This document shows positions 43,155 through 55,598 of a DNA stretch of 64,000 bases, piece after piece. Each line of letters opens with the position of its first letter. The first letter of the stretch is position 1. The DNA comes from Actinernus sp. WN-2022 (Eukaryota; Cnidaria; Anthozoa; Actiniaria; Actinernidae). Below the pieces are notes generated by a model, which saw nothing but the letters and a program-made list of their open reading frames with translations, was not told where the DNA came from and did no database searches. The position numbers and the translations under genes were made by a program. Where the stretch lies: assembly GCA_030867875.1 (NCBI GenBank), contig JAOWCC010000577.1, forward strand, positions 158,402,344 through 158,466,343. The letters run 5' to 3'.

Positions 43155-43530
43155 TGTATTACAGCCATCATATTGTTGAATGGTCATTCGTGAAATTTGG
43201 CTCAAATTAATTGAGTAACTGACTATGCTCTTATTTTGAGAATAGAACTTGCAATCATTGAAAAGAATATGCATATGTAACTTTAAAGAGCCAAAATGTT
43301 AGCATATTCTTTGGGTTGCAACTTGCTTAAGCACCTGTGGTTTTATTAGCTTCATTTATAGTTCACCAAGACCATTGTAAAGATACTACAAAATAATGTA
43401 CTTATGGTGTATATAATTGCATATATAGTCACAGCTGAATCACACAAGTGCGTTTGCGAGGTTATTGTATTAACAATATCACTTAAATTTATTAGAAGTA
43501 CATTAATACAATAATGTAGTTTATATAATT
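43155..43530 (+). other. FNTB 3' flank
   Basis: AT-rich and non-coding. No clear AATAAA occurs before the inverted-repeat element; the first good one is at about 43879, within that element. No poly(A) remnant follows the stop codon. Confidence 0.5.
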
Positions 43531-44154
43531 TAACCCAAGCTCTGTAAGTGGCATAATATACACAGTCAACAAAATATCTGGATTCTGATTGGTCAATTGG
43601 ACAAGTGCATCTAAAGGTTATTGAGTGCACAGTTGCATGCTCTCAACAAATGTTTTCTCAGTACATTATAAACAAGATCACATGAACTCCTCATGCTATA
43701 CTTGATTCATAGGTACTGAGTGATATTTTGGAAGTTCTCAAATTGCACTCACCTAAAGGCTCGTGCAATTATTAGAACTTCCAAAATATCACTCAGTGCC
43801 TATAAATCCTGTATAGCACTCGCATTCATGCAATTTTCTCTACATATTTACTTTCATTTGGATTTTCAAAACAAATATTGAATAAAAAGCGACAATACTT
43901 ACAGGATGTGCTTATTTGTCCACAGGCTGTGTGTCATTGCAATTTCAGCGTTTTGGGGTGAGTTTATACCCCAGCAGTTATGTAACCTGTTTTCAGTGGT
44001 ATACAATGTACAGAACTGCTAGGGTAAAAATGCTGAAATTGCCATGGACAGAGCCATGGACAAATAACACATCCTGTAAGTATTGTCGCTTTTTATTCAA
44101 TATTATGTACACAAATAATGCTAGAAAATATTGCCACTTACAGAGCTTGGGTTA
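43531..44154. mobile_element. Nested inverted-repeat element beside FNTB
   Basis: Outer TIR TAACCCAAGCTCTGTAAGTG(GCA) at 43531-43553 pairs with 44132-44154. Inside are two more hairpins: 43713-43800 (CACTGAGTGATATTTTGGAA...) and 43877-44102, whose ends TTGAATAAAAAGCGACAATA and its complement extend about 45 bp. Left border TTAA, right border TTAC; with a CCC start this could be a decayed TTAA-type insertion. No coding capacity. Confidence 0.7.
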
Positions 44155-44781
44155 CCTGTGATCAAACCAGGTTTTAAAATTATATTTTTGGACTCTATAC
44201 ATTCAACAAATAAATGATGTCTTGGTATAGTGAACAGAATGCACAACTAGACTATTCCAGTATTTTAAAACACGATTTAATATATATAATATAGATAGAT
44301 CACGATTTAAATAAAGACCATTGTTTGGTATCCGGTATTGAAGTATATAGTACATGTATATGTATCATGTAAGTATACAGTCTATGTAAGTACATAGTAT
44401 ATGTATCTATTGTGGTATTGTATATTCTTCTGTAAATTAAATTCCAATTTACCGATTCATTCCACAGCCTAGTAGGAAGAAATGATATGTGTCGGAGAAC
44501 AGCTCTATTATATTCACGTAAAAATCTCCAAGATCGGCTATCAACCCTGACTTGTTCAACAGTTGTACCATCTGTAGTTAAATGTTTTTATTTAAACATA
44601 TTTACTTTCTGCATTTGCTCCAAAAGCTAAAGCCTTATCGAGGGAGCTCATACAGAAAAAAATACAACAATTCTAAGGGCAGTTTCAGACACAAAAGGAA
44701 ACATAAAATTACAATTTAGATTAATTAAAATAAGTGCATAACATTAAGTTTAGAAAACAAAAAGAAAAATATATATACAAG

Positions 44782-47700
44782 TCAGACTGTAGCGATGGAA
44801 AATCGATTGGTATTTAAGATATAATTTTGAACTAACTCAAAGAATTTAGAATTTAAATTGTAGTTTTTGTACTTGATACCATTCAAAATATACAAAATTT
44901 TCTTTTTGTCGCTGCTGTTTGACCAGATATTACCTAAGAGTTGTGCAGCAGAGGTAAAAAAGATATCGTGCTGAGCAGCGTATCGGGGGCAAGACAAGAA
45001 GAAATGTTTAATCGTTTCATTTGGATAACCACAGTCACATTTTGGAGTCGGATTACATTTTATTTTAAATAAATAATCATTAAGAGCAGAAGGACCAAGT
45101 CCGAGGCCATTCCAGATATAGAGTAATCATAAAGTTTAGTATAGGTAAAATGATAATGTTTCTTTACAGCAGCTTTATAAGAAGGTAATGATAACGATTT
45201 ACGTATTTCTATGCTTAAATTAATGAATTCCAGTATGTTATTACAGAGGAAAAAAAAAAGACTTGAAATCTTGCAGTTCTTGCCGGAATCGTACAAAAGT
45301 TTTCATTAGATCTTAGAGTAATACGGCTTTGTTCTTTAACAGTTTTTGGTAGTAGTTCAGTTAAATAAGATGGTGTCAAACTATTAGTAATCTTATAAAA
45401 ACTAAATAACTTATGCATTTTCCGTCGCATACACACATCTTCCCAAGCAAGCTCATCAAGTGTTTTTTTTCTACTTGTACCTTTAATTGCTCCAGTAATA
45501 ACTTTTGCAGATTCATATTGAACATTTTCTAATAACTGGCTTTCTGTTTCAGTACAATTATCCCAAATTACATCAGCATATTCCATAAGTGGTCTAACCA
45601 AACTTTTGTACAGGCACGTAAGGGTTGACCTATCAACTTTATATTTAATAGACTTTAGTAAATTTAGCCGCTTAGACGCTTTCTGGTGAACATTTAGTAC
45701 ATGATTTCTCCAAGACATATTGCTTTGGAGTGTAAGACCAAGATGTGTATGAGTTGTCACCTACTTTATAGTTTGACCATCGAGAAATAAATTTGGATGG
45801 TCGGGCTTTATACGCTTTGAAGAAAAAACTAAGGTTCTCGATTTCGTGGGATTCATGGTAACAAGCCACTTTTTAGACCAATTAGAAATTCTACACAAAT
45901 CGTCATTTAGGTGGTCAGCTGTATCCCTTGGATTTTGAACTACCTCTAATAAAGTAGTATCATCAGCATAAATTAGAGGATGAGAAACTAGACCAATTGT
46001 TAAATCGTTAATGTAAATTATGAATAGAAGCGGACCTAAAACAGAACATGTGGTACGCCAGAATCGACATTTCTCCATTCAGAACATTGACCTTCTATGA
46101 CGACCCTTTGTTTTCTATCATGCAAATAACTTTTTATCCACTGAAGAAGGGGATTTCTAATTCCTAGCGCCTTTAGTTTTTGTATTAGTCATGCGTGCCA
46201 AACTCGATCGAAAGCCTTGCTTATATCTAGAAATACAACCCGTACTTCGTTGCCATTTTCAAGTGCCAGATATATTTGGTGCACAAAATAAATTAATTGA
46301 TTTACAGTTGAGTCACCGGGCCTAAAACCAGATTGAAATTTATACAAAAAAAACAATTTTAATTAAGAAATTGTAAATACGCATAAATACTACTTTTTCA
46401 GGAATTTTAGAAAAACATGCAAGTAAAGATACTGGTCGGTAGTTAATTTTTAATTGACGGTCATCTTTTTATACAAAGGAACCACATTTGCAAGTTTCCA
46501 TTCATTTGGAAACTGGCCAAGAGCAAAATAAATATTATTGAACTTTGTAAAGAAATCATGAAAACCTTCAAAACAGAGCTTTATCATTCTGTTTCCAATT
46601 CCATCGTGACCGCATGCCTTTGATGGGTCTAGATTCTGCATTAATGAGAGTATTTATTCTTTAGTTGCAATTACATTTGAAAGAGAATACCTAGTTTGAT
46701 AAGATTCTATCAAAGGAAGTTCAGCTGCGTCACTCTCCAATTTAGATTGATCAACAAAATATTCATTAAAGATACAAGCCTTTTCTTTAGAGTTGATAAC
46801 GGCAACTCCGTGCTCTAAAATAGCCGGAATGGAAGAAACACTACTCCTACCACCCGTTAAGTTGTTGGCAATGTTCCACCACTTTTTATGACTTATTAAT
46901 GGATCGCCTAATTCTCTATTAACTTTTTCATAAAATAGACGTTTTGCATCCCTAATTAAAGAAGTAGTGATGTTTCGTTGCTTACGATAACATTCCCATG
47001 ATAGCGCCAATCGATTTTTGTTATATTTACGAAGATATCGATCCCGCTTTCTTATTGCTACGCGTATCTTGCTGTTCATCCATGGTTTATCTTTTGGCCG
47101 TATAATGACAGTTTTACATGGAATGTATTTCTCAACAATTGCACGGAATTGTTCAAACCAATTTGCATAAACTACATTGATGTCATTGGAATTCATAAGC
47201 AAGCTTTGCCAGTTTACCAAAATCAAAATCTCTATTCAAACTACTTACGTCAACATCATTAAAGTTCCATACTGTCCTTTTATAAGACTGGCATTTATAA
47301 GATTGAATGCTCATTTTAGCGAAAATAACACAATGATCTCAGTTTGATGGAGGACTTAAAGTGCCAGTATGAACAAAATATCCCGGGCAATTTGTGATAA
47401 CAAGATCATCAAGTAACGTTGCTCCGCGAGCTGTAACACGAGTTGGATCCGTAATTAATTGAGCAAGACTATTGTTACTGATGAAGCGATATAGATGAAT
47501 GCCTACATCTGTATTCTCACTTGGATTTACTAGATTATAATGAGCATTAAAATCACCTAAAATGACAATAGAAAAATGTTTGGATATTTGTCCTATTCTG
47601 TCTAGAGTGAGCTGGAAATCGTCAAAAAAACTTTGCTAAAGAGGCACTGCGTCATTATTAGGGGGTCTATAGCATACACCACAAAGGAAATCATGCTTTT

Positions 47701-48000
47701 GAAGTCTAAATTCAATCCACAAAAATTCTTAGCCCCACACATTCTAAATCATTTCTTCTTTTAACAACAAGTGATTGAGATGTAAAGAAGGCCACGCCCC
47801 CGCCAACTCTACCTTTTCTATCAAGCCTCATTAGTGGGTTGTAACCAGGAATGTTTAAATGATCGCAGGAAGATTTTTCTTTGAGCCATGTTTCAGTAAT
47901 GGCAAATACATCAAAATGATTTTCTCTTACGAGAATCGCTATTTCATCAAATTTATCTTCAATATTCAAGCTTCGTACATTTAAATGCCCAAATTTAAAG
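44782..48000 (-). pseudogene. Decayed LINE ORF2 (APE endonuclease, reverse transcriptase)
   Basis: Reading down the minus strand: endonuclease start GHLNVRSLNIEDKFDEIA and TETWLKE, then GDFNAHYN and DHCVIFAKM (47600-47340); reverse transcriptase blocks DPSKACGHDGIGNRMIK, SGFRPGDSTVNQLIYF, VVFLDISKAFDRVWH and GPLLFIIYINDL with catalytic YADDTTLL (near 45965); a thumb region; and a C-terminal CDCGYPNETIKHFFLSCPRY cysteine block (near 45000). Frameshifts and stops (near 47640, 46440, 46190, 46080 and 45770) inactivate it. Blocks and order fit the Jockey/CR1/L2 group of APE-type LINEs. 3' of it (44160-44780) is AT-rich, without a gene. Confidence 0.88.
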
Positions 48001-48285
48001 GAGGTGGCAGGCCCAGGATTTAATTAAATATTAGTGTTTGATAGAAAAAGCTTCATTAAAATAAAAATTAAAATAGCAAGCAATAGATCGACTATGAAAT
48101 AGACACGATTCAACAAGAAAACAAACGTAGAAGTAGATATTATTGAAAAGCCCGATCGCTGCTCTACACTTCTAAACTAATGAAAATTGCAAATAAATAA
48201 TAATTACTAAAACCTACCTCATGCTACACATATATACGCGCGAAATAGAATATAGACTGCGTTGAACAAATAAACACGAAAACAT

Positions 48286-49370
48286 TTAAGCAGAAAGTAT
48301 TGAAGAGTCCAAAAAGGACTTAGAGTTAGAAACAAATTTCTTAAAATAAGCTATATATAACGAAGAAATAAGGCATAGGACATATAAACAAGAGTTTTTA
48401 GCGAAGTCCGAGTACCGAGAAATACTCTCATCTTCAGCTTTCTTTACAAATATCTTGCCGTCCACGGTCCAAGTAGAGGAGGATACGTTTGGGCAATTCT
48501 TTCTGGCAGTGTAGAAGAGGTGCTGATTAATTCTTGTGAGGTCTTCATTTACAAAAAAGTTAGAACCCTTCAATTTATTCTCGTTCTTCATGATTATAGC
48601 TTTATGCTCATAGGATATCAGCCTCGCAATTATAGCTCGAGGGCAGCGGGCGCCATCACTATTCGGTCGTCCAACTCGGTGTGCCCTATCAATATCGTGC
48701 TTGTTAATTACCCTATATCATTATGACGTCACGGCTTGTTTATGAGGGGGACAGAATCGACTTGAACAATAGAGTTTTGAACTAAATCTGCTCTGCTGAG
48801 GAAAATTTAACTTCGAATTGTCTGGTTTCCAGATATCAGCTGTATCAATGTTTATCCCACAATATTTACCTTATTTGGTGGCTGTTACCGCTATTCTACG
48901 TTCTACAAAATGCATTTGATAGCGATTTCCTTTGTGTTGTTGCTGTTTTGTCCCCCTCCCACGACCGTGATCCTTAGCGTTTAAACAATAGATTGTTTTG
49001 ATTTGACGTCATAATGATATAGGTCAATTGCTACATCGAGATTTGAATTACAAAACTGAACAATCTTGTCACACGAGTCTTCGTCATCAGCTTCAGAGAG
49101 TCCAAATACCCGAATATTGTGTCTTCGCGAATACTGCTCGTTTTCATTCGCCTTCATCGTAACTCGCTCGAGTTTTCTTTGAAGCATATCAATCTGGTCT
49201 TTCAAAGGCTTGATAACGTCTTGTAAAGCACTGGCCATGGAATCCATTAACGTCCTTTTAAAATCCGGCGACTGCATGTAGCTCTCGGTTTCCTTCTTGA
49301 TAATGCCACCAATATCTGGTAAAGAGTGCGAGTGTGATCTCAGTCTTGGACCACCATCTTGGTCCGCCAT
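48286..49370 (-). pseudogene. LINE ORF1, interrupted by a MITE
   Basis: From the ATG at 49370 the protein has a predicted coiled coil (MASALQDVIKPLKDQIDMLQ) followed by an RRM-like start (YSRRHNIRVFGLSEADDEDS). The frame is broken at 49023 by a MITE and resumes beyond 48712 with NKHDIDRAHRVGRPNSDGAR and IIARLISYEHKAIIMKNENK, the C-terminal domain usual for LINE ORF1 proteins, then KLKGSNFFVNEDLT. It binds element RNA in active relatives. It belongs with the ORF2 downstream. Confidence 0.8.
48712..49023. mobile_element. MITE inside LINE ORF1
   Basis: The ends CCTATATCATTATGACGTCA and TGACGTCATAATGATATAGG are perfect 20-bp inverted repeats (with a CRE-like TGACGTCA). Removing it restores neighbouring parts of one ORF1 protein. 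No coding capacity. Confidence 0.88.
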
Positions 49371-49375
49371 ATTGT

Positions 49376-50367
49376 AAATACAGTATGTGAAACGTTTCTA
49401 GATAATAAATTGCAGCGAACCTTTTTCAAAGTCCCAAAATTATGCCCAGATGCCTTTGAACGGTTTAGCTAGACGTCAAGGTCATTCGTAGCAGAGAAAA
49501 CTCAACGTATGAAACGAAGATTGAAAATATCGAGAGAGAACTCTGTGTATCTGTCCACCCCTTGTGAAGGTCGATTCAGATTGTTGAAGTAAAATGCGGT
49601 ATGCATCAGAATTAATAAATCTTGAAAATTAGCTTATAAGTTCATCTGAGTCAATACCAGCAGAATGGAAAGCTGCTTTGAAAAGGAATAACAGCACCAT
49701 TCCAAATGATCAACAACGAGATATCTGCGTTTGGGAAGTAAAAAACATTTAAATAGAAAAAGTTAAAACAAAATAGATTTATTGCTTAGTTTGTGAAAAG
49801 TTTAAGCCACCATGCTCCCAAAGAAATAAATGTCAACGTATGGGACAAATGAAATTGAGCTTTGTTCTACACCAGCCGGAGTATCCAACTAAATATGGGA
49901 CTTTTGCAGGAATGCAATAACGTGGTTGTACTGGATGGCAAAAAATATGACTCATATACGATACGTTTTTGCAATAATGTCTAAGGAAAGTAAGTACCTT
50001 AGATCGGATTTCACTTCTTCATTAAAGCGATCATATAACAAAATAAATAAAACATTAACTGACACTTTACGGGTGGCTCCATTTTCGAGTGGTGGACTTT
50101 GCCCGCGCGACCGGAAACCGTTCGTCACTATGGAAACCATTGATGACATACAAACAATCTAATTTCGGTTTGCGTGAACAGTGCACAGACTCACGGTAAA
50201 ACTTCCAATTTACTTACGATTACTATGAATAATAGATAAGGCTCCTAATGAGTCCCATGGGAATTGTATTCATAACATAATTTAATCACATCGCGACATC
50301 TAACAAGGTCACGGCATTGTCATCGGGCATCTTTACAAGAAGAACAGACAAGAAGAAGAAAAACAAG
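49376..50367. other. Non-coding stretch
   Basis: No recognisable gene. The frame 49926-50162 and a possible ATGTCTAAGGAAA|GTAAGT at 49978 are too weak to call. Confidence 0.4.
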
Positions 50368-50610
50368 ATGAACGCGCTAAAACAGAATGAACACACAGAT
50401 ATTGCCAAGAGCAGAAGATACAGAACATCGTCTTTACCAACAAATTCATTGTTTCATCATAGCCGAACAGGGCACGTGAGAGTTTCTATGATTTCTTCAA
50501 AAGATACGCCATCTACGCTGAAAAGTTTATACACATCTCAAGCCAGCCGAGCGTACAGACGGCGTAGATGCTTGCATCACAAAAAACTGAGGGAGAAAGC
50601 GACAGAAAAG
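50368..50610 (+). CDS. Uncertain coding exon, unknown protein
   Basis: Open frame of 81 codons from an ATG (AACAAGATGAAC) to GCGACAGAAAAG|GTAATTAAG, a plausible donor in phase 0; without splicing the frame ends at 50649. The peptide is basic and Ser/Arg-rich (SRRYRTSSLPTNSLFHHSR, RAYRRRRCLHHKKLREKATE) and resembles no family I recognise. The frame is open further upstream to 50281. No transposon motif is present. It may be a first exon of an unknown gene or a chance frame. Confidence 0.3.
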
Positions 50611-50649
50611 GTAATTAAGTCTCTTGGAAGTAAGGATAATGCTTTTTAA

Positions 50650-52020
50650 AACTGTTCTTATGTAATGAGTGAGTGTCGTATAACATGGTTACTGATTAAC
50701 TTTGATACTGAGGAATATATGATAACTGATAAGTTAGAAAGTGAGAACATCACACATAGTCTTATCTTATAATTATCACATGCATGTGATAGTGCTTAAA
50801 TATCCAAGAAAGTTTACATAGAGTCAGTTGGATGGCAAACCCAAAAGAAGCTAAGATAACATTACTGCTAGTTATTTTACTGGCCTGACTGACATGATAT
50901 ACAAGACAAACGTACGTGCAGCCCACGATAACTTTTTCGATAAACATAATCCGTAAACATGTAGCGTGAGGATATTTGAGATGTTCGCATTGTATTAATC
51001 AATTCTGTTTTTGAATTGATTTTGAGACAGGGAGGTTTCCAAAGCACATTCTAAAAGCGAATTGTCTTTGTTCGTTACTCTTTTTCTTTTAATATTTCAA
51101 ACTAACTTTGCATTTTGACGGTCTATTGCGCAGAGCTGATCCGCTCCTTTGTCCATTCAGACTAAGTGACATTCTTCACTTGAAGTGTTGTTAATTTACT
51201 TTTTCAAGTGGAATTGACGTATCATATTAAAACAATTGGAAGCAAACATAACTAAAAACTGTCGGTTTTAACAAAAGCTATGATTATAAATGGTCAGGAT
51301 TTTTAATTAAATACTGAAACGAAAACGGATGTAAGTTTGTGATCACAGATGTTGTGGTTTTAATGTGTGTAAATATTAGCACTAACCATGAGACTAGCCT
51401 CCTCCGAGCCCATAATCTGATTTCCTCAAAAATTAGAGATGCCTGCGGAGGAGGCTACCATGAGACCACTCCAACAATATTTGCACTTTGTGTCTAAGTT
51501 CTTGTAGACAACAGATCAAACTATACTGTCAAAAGCAGTCCAAATTTAGTCAGTTCTCCAATTAGAACTATTTCGGTAGTTCCTACGTGATTTAATTAGA
51601 ATGCTTGCTGAACTGTGCCCTGCGAGAAGAGACTCCTTCTCTTTGGTTTTCTTAATCTGCTTAATCTCCTTCCCGGCATCGAGAGTGAAGCTCAGTGAAA
51701 GGAGATTAAGAAAGACAAATTAAAACAGGCTATAGATCTGCTCGCAGTGTAGCTGAACCAGTGGTGACGGGACCGTTTGCTTAAATATAGTGGTCCACAA
51801 TTTCCTGAATGTTCGCGTTGTTTTCATATTAATTATTCTTAAACTCTTCCATCAAAACGGCACAGTTTTTTTTTCAGTGCATCCTACCGTTGTGTTCGTC
51901 TGATCGCACTTCAGTAAGAACTATTTTCAAAGGAAAGGTTTATTAATCATTCGGTTCCAAATAAACTAGAAAACTATTCTAATGTCAGATTACACGTTAC
52001 TGAGTTACTGGCAAAGCGGA
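50650..52020. other. Non-coding stretch with one small palindrome
   Basis: No gene is seen. 51406-51464 is an inverted repeat (CTAGCCTCCTCCG / CGGAGGAGGCTA), and its end GCCTCCTCCGCAGGCATCT also occurs alone near 8788. 51640-51720 has a pair of GGAGATTAAG / CTTAATCTCC inverted words. Confidence 0.5.
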
Positions 52021-52205
52021 TCCCCCCCCCCCCCCCCTCCGCGTATTTCATCCCCCCGGCTCAAATCCGCTAGCGGAATATCTACCCCCCGGATCAAATC
52101 CGCTAGCGGAATATCTATCCCCCAGGATCAAATTCTATCCCCCTCTCAGCTCGCAGATTTCATCCCCCCGATTTTGATCCTCCGGCGGATTCGATGCCCG
52201 TGACG
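52021..52205. repeat. C tract and ~33-bp minisatellite
   Basis: A run of about 16 C, then imperfect units of TCAAATCCGCTAGCGGAATA with C-rich spacers at 52061, 52094 and 52128. The inverted equivalent (GCTAGCGGATTTGATCCGGG) is at 59325-59440. Confidence 0.8.
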
Positions 52206-52283
52206 AGACTAAACTAGTCCGTGTTGTTTTTAGTCTAGTTATCTAAGGGAGTGTTCATTATTTATGGATTTGAGGGGGGGTCT

Positions 52284-52360
52284 TGTAGTGTTTGTAGTAG
52301 CTAGACACACTTCCTGTGCATATGTTAATGAGTCATTTTGTGGCCTCAATAAACACCACA
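52284..52360 (+). repeat. Gypsy 5' LTR (short form)
   Basis: 77 bp; matches the first 50 and last 20 or so bases of the 3' LTR but lacks about 90 bp between GAGTCAT and TGGCCTCAATAAACACCACA. Confidence 0.85.
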
Positions 52361-52395
52361 AATTGGGGACGAGGATGACAAAAAAGTAGACAGGA

Positions 52396-52990
52396 ATGTC
52401 AGCAAAAACTCTACCGGCATTGGACCTGTCAGGATCCGCCTCGCAAGTGGCTGAGCACTGGAGGAAGTGGAAACGAGCATTTGAATATTATGCAGAGCCA
52501 GAAGGCAAGGGAGTCGAGAATGCTCGCAAGAAGACCTCGCAGCTTGCAATTACTTCATTACGCTGGGATGGAAGTACAAGATATTTTCGAAGATTTACAA
52601 GACCCAGGACCGATTCCAGCGGAGGGAGACAATGTGTATTTGTCAGCGATTCGAAAGCTAGATTCGTATTTTAAAACGGAAGAGAACATCCCCTAAGGGC
52701 GCCACGTTTTAAGACAACTTGTGCCGAAGTAGGGGGAAACCGCTGACCAGTTCATGGTTCGTCTACGAAAGCAAGCACGGCATTGTAATTTCGGAGGAAG
52801 TCTAGAAGAAAACTTAAGGGACCAGCTGATAGACAAGCTGAGGAACTATGAACTGAAAAGGAAGCTCTTGGAAACTAGAAATATAACGCTAGAAGAGGCA
52901 TTAAATAAATCTCGCGCTTGGGAGTTAGCCGGTTTGCAGGAACAGAACAACCAAGTGAAGAGATGATGGGAAACTCGAATGCAGTTGGTT
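52396..52990 (+). pseudogene. Gypsy gag remnant
   Basis: MSAKTLPALDLSGSASQVAE begins the gag; after a frameshift near 52540, GMEVQDIFEDLQDPGPIP and IRKLDSYFKTEENIP follow, then two stops and FMVRLRKQARHCNFGGSLEE, the typical Gypsy capsid order. It is cut off by the insertion beginning near 53009, before the zinc knuckle. Confidence 0.85.
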
Positions 52991-53008
52991 CAAGATAGGA
53001 AGTACAAC

Positions 53009-54050
53009 ATCCAACACGCCTGGCATAAGTTACCTCAAAATCGATCACTAAAAGCGAGCCAAAAATATATAAACCAGCACATCTTGTTTAATTAGCTGTC
53101 AAATTTAACGAAATTTTCGTATGTTAATATTTAAATGAAATAACGTCTTTAGGATGAAACACGTTTGTATATTGACGTTGGTGTGACGTCATAACGAACG
53201 ACTCCTTTTAAGGTCAAATTCTGTGTTACCTATACGTTTGAAATAAAGCATGTTATCACAATAACATAAATATGTGTTTTTGATTGCCGCAATTTTAAAG
53301 TCTCTACGATAAATATTTGCTGAGTTATTAAGAACTGAAGTTTCTGTGACGTCACATTTTCTGACGTCTTGGGTCTGACATCAGTCATGCTTTCTAAATG
53401 GAATAAACATAAAAAGGCCATATTGCGGCTATTCAGTGTACAGTAAGTCAGGTTTCTATTTAAAACCCGAAAAATACTTGAATAGTTATTTTTAAAAGAC
53501 GTTTTCAAAAATATATGACGTCATAATGACGTTTCCTCTTTTTCACTGCGAATTTTAAAGTATTTCCTATCAAAAATTGAAAATTCTAAAAACATACGGT
53601 TGTGGGTACCGATTTACTCTTTTGATTGCTAGATTGTCGTAAACAAATATTTTAAACTCTAAAAGATGAATGAAGAAGTTATTTTGTAAATGGTTCTGTA
53701 TTGAATATTTCCCGCCAAACTTTGGCGGGAAAATTGCCAAAATTCAAAATTTAATATCTTTTCTCCCTCTTAACCAATCGAACTCGGGTTTCGGTTTCTT
53801 TGTTGTCGACATGATGGGAAATCGAAAATATAAAATTTACTGATGTTCAAGGTAATTGAAAACATCGAGAAACCTATTATAAATGGATACATGACGTAAC
53901 TGTGACGTCATCAAGATGTCTACGGTAGATCAAATCATCGGATTTTGTTTAGGCCGTCGGTCTTCATCATCCCACAAAAATTCAATCTTCAATGTTGGAA
54001 ACTTTTGAAAATATAGCAAAGTGATAGATTTTAGGGTCATTTGTGCCAAG
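53009..54050. mobile_element. 1.04-kb TIR element inside the Gypsy element
   Basis: The left end ACACGCCTGGCATAAGTTAC (then CTCAAAATCGATCAC) and right end GTGATAGATTTTAGGGTCAT (then TTGTGCCAAGCGTGC) are imperfect inverted repeats of about 35 bp. The interior is AT-rich, has several TGACGTCA words and no transposase. Gypsy coding sequence resumes right after it, beyond a protease deletion. Confidence 0.75.
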
Positions 54051-54059
54051 CGTGCAAGG

Positions 54060-55598
54060 ACTTGGGGATTCTCCGGATTGGGCTTGGAGCTGTTCCTAAT
54101 ACTTGTAATGCAGTACAGGATGACTATGGAGAGCAAGTCAAAGCAAAGTACCCAAATGTTTTTGAGGGAATAGGCAAGTTGAAGGACTATAAGCTTAAAC
54201 TACATATTGATCCAAATGTGGTTCCAGTAGCTCAGAAAGTAAGGCGAATACCGTTCTCACTTCGGGACAAAGTGACAGTTAAGGTGAAAGAGTTATTAAG
54301 AGAAGATATTATAGAAAAGGTCGAAGGGCCTACAACGTAGGTCGACTGATCAGTCCAGTTGTCATTGCACCAAAGCCTTCGGGAGAGATTAGACTTTGTG
54401 TGGACATGCGACAAGCAAACGAGGCAATTACTCGGGAGAGAGTTCCAATACCAACAGTAGACGAAGTGCTGGAGGAGTTGAATGGGAGTGCAGTATTTTG
54501 CAAGTTAGACCTAAAGTGGGGATTTTACCAGGTGGAATTACACGAAGATTCACGGGATATTACAACTTTTGGAACGTATGATGGATTGTTCCGTTACAAG
54601 CGACTAAGTTTCGGAGTGAATGCTGCCCCAGAGAAATACCAGCACATCGTAAGCCAGACTGTCGCAGACCTGGACGGTGTAGTTAATATTGCTGATGACC
54701 TGGTAGTGCATGAAAAGGATGTGAAAGAGCATGATAACAACCTGCATAAGGTATTAAAGAGATTAGAAGAGAAGCATTTGACGCTGAGAGTGGATAAGTG
54801 TACTTTCAGGATGGACAGAGTAGTATTTATGGGACTACTACTAACAAAGCATGGCATAGGGCCAACGACAGAGAAAGTTCGGGCAGTTGTTGAGGCTAAA
54901 TCCCCGACATCACCTTCAAAGGTGCGCAGTTTTCTAGGTATGGTTGGGTTTAGCGCACGTTTTATACCGGACTTTTCTACAACTGCGGAACCCTTGAGAG
55001 CTATTTCACGCAAAGGAGAACAGTTTGTGTGGGGCAAGAAGCAAGAACAGGCATTTGTTAAGCTTAAGAAGCAACTAGCTGATGCATCAGTGTTGGCTTA
55101 CTTTGACAAGGAAGCACATACAAGAGTTATTGCGGATGCTAACTCGGGGCTGTACTAGTCCAGGAAAAGAATGGACAGAGTCGCGCTGTGTGTTATGCTA
55201 GTCGAAGTCTGAGTGATGTAGAGCGTCGTTATAGTCAAACGGAGAAGGAGGCACTGGCACTTGTGTGGGCCTGCGAAAGGTTCAACCTGTACTTGCAGGG
55301 ACTGCCAGAGTTTGACTTAGTTACGGATCATGAGGCACTGAGGGTTCTCATTTCAAGAAAGTCAAAGCCATCTGCAAGAGTGGAGCGATGGGTTTTGCGC
55401 TTGCAGTCATACAACTACAAGGTGTGCTGTGTGTCTTCGAGTGGGAACATTGCGGATGCACTGTCGCGTTTGACTAAGATATCGGCAAACAACGAGTTCT
55501 TACGGGATGACGAGTATGTTCGTGCAGTTATCTCAGAGTCAGTACCGGTTGCTCTCAGAATTCAGGAGATAGAGAGTACATCAGCACAGGATGATTAG
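54060..55598 (+). pseudogene. Gypsy reverse transcriptase and RNase H
   Basis: PNVFEGIGKLKDYKLKLHID, then VSPVVIAPKPSGEIRLCVDM-like, then VFCKLDLKWGFYQVELHED, FRYKRLSFGVNAAPEKYQ and VNIADDLVVH (catalytic DD; first Asp in KLDL). The connection domain FLGMVGFSARFIPDFS follows. RNase H starts at the VIADANSGL block; a frameshift at about 55150 moves it to a second frame with YSQTEKEALALVWACERF and DHEALRVL. The stop at 55598 separates it from the integrase. Confidence 0.9.

Noticed and set aside
54594..55037. 147-codon minus-strand frame in the Gypsy element
   Set aside because: Antisense shadow of the reverse transcriptase.
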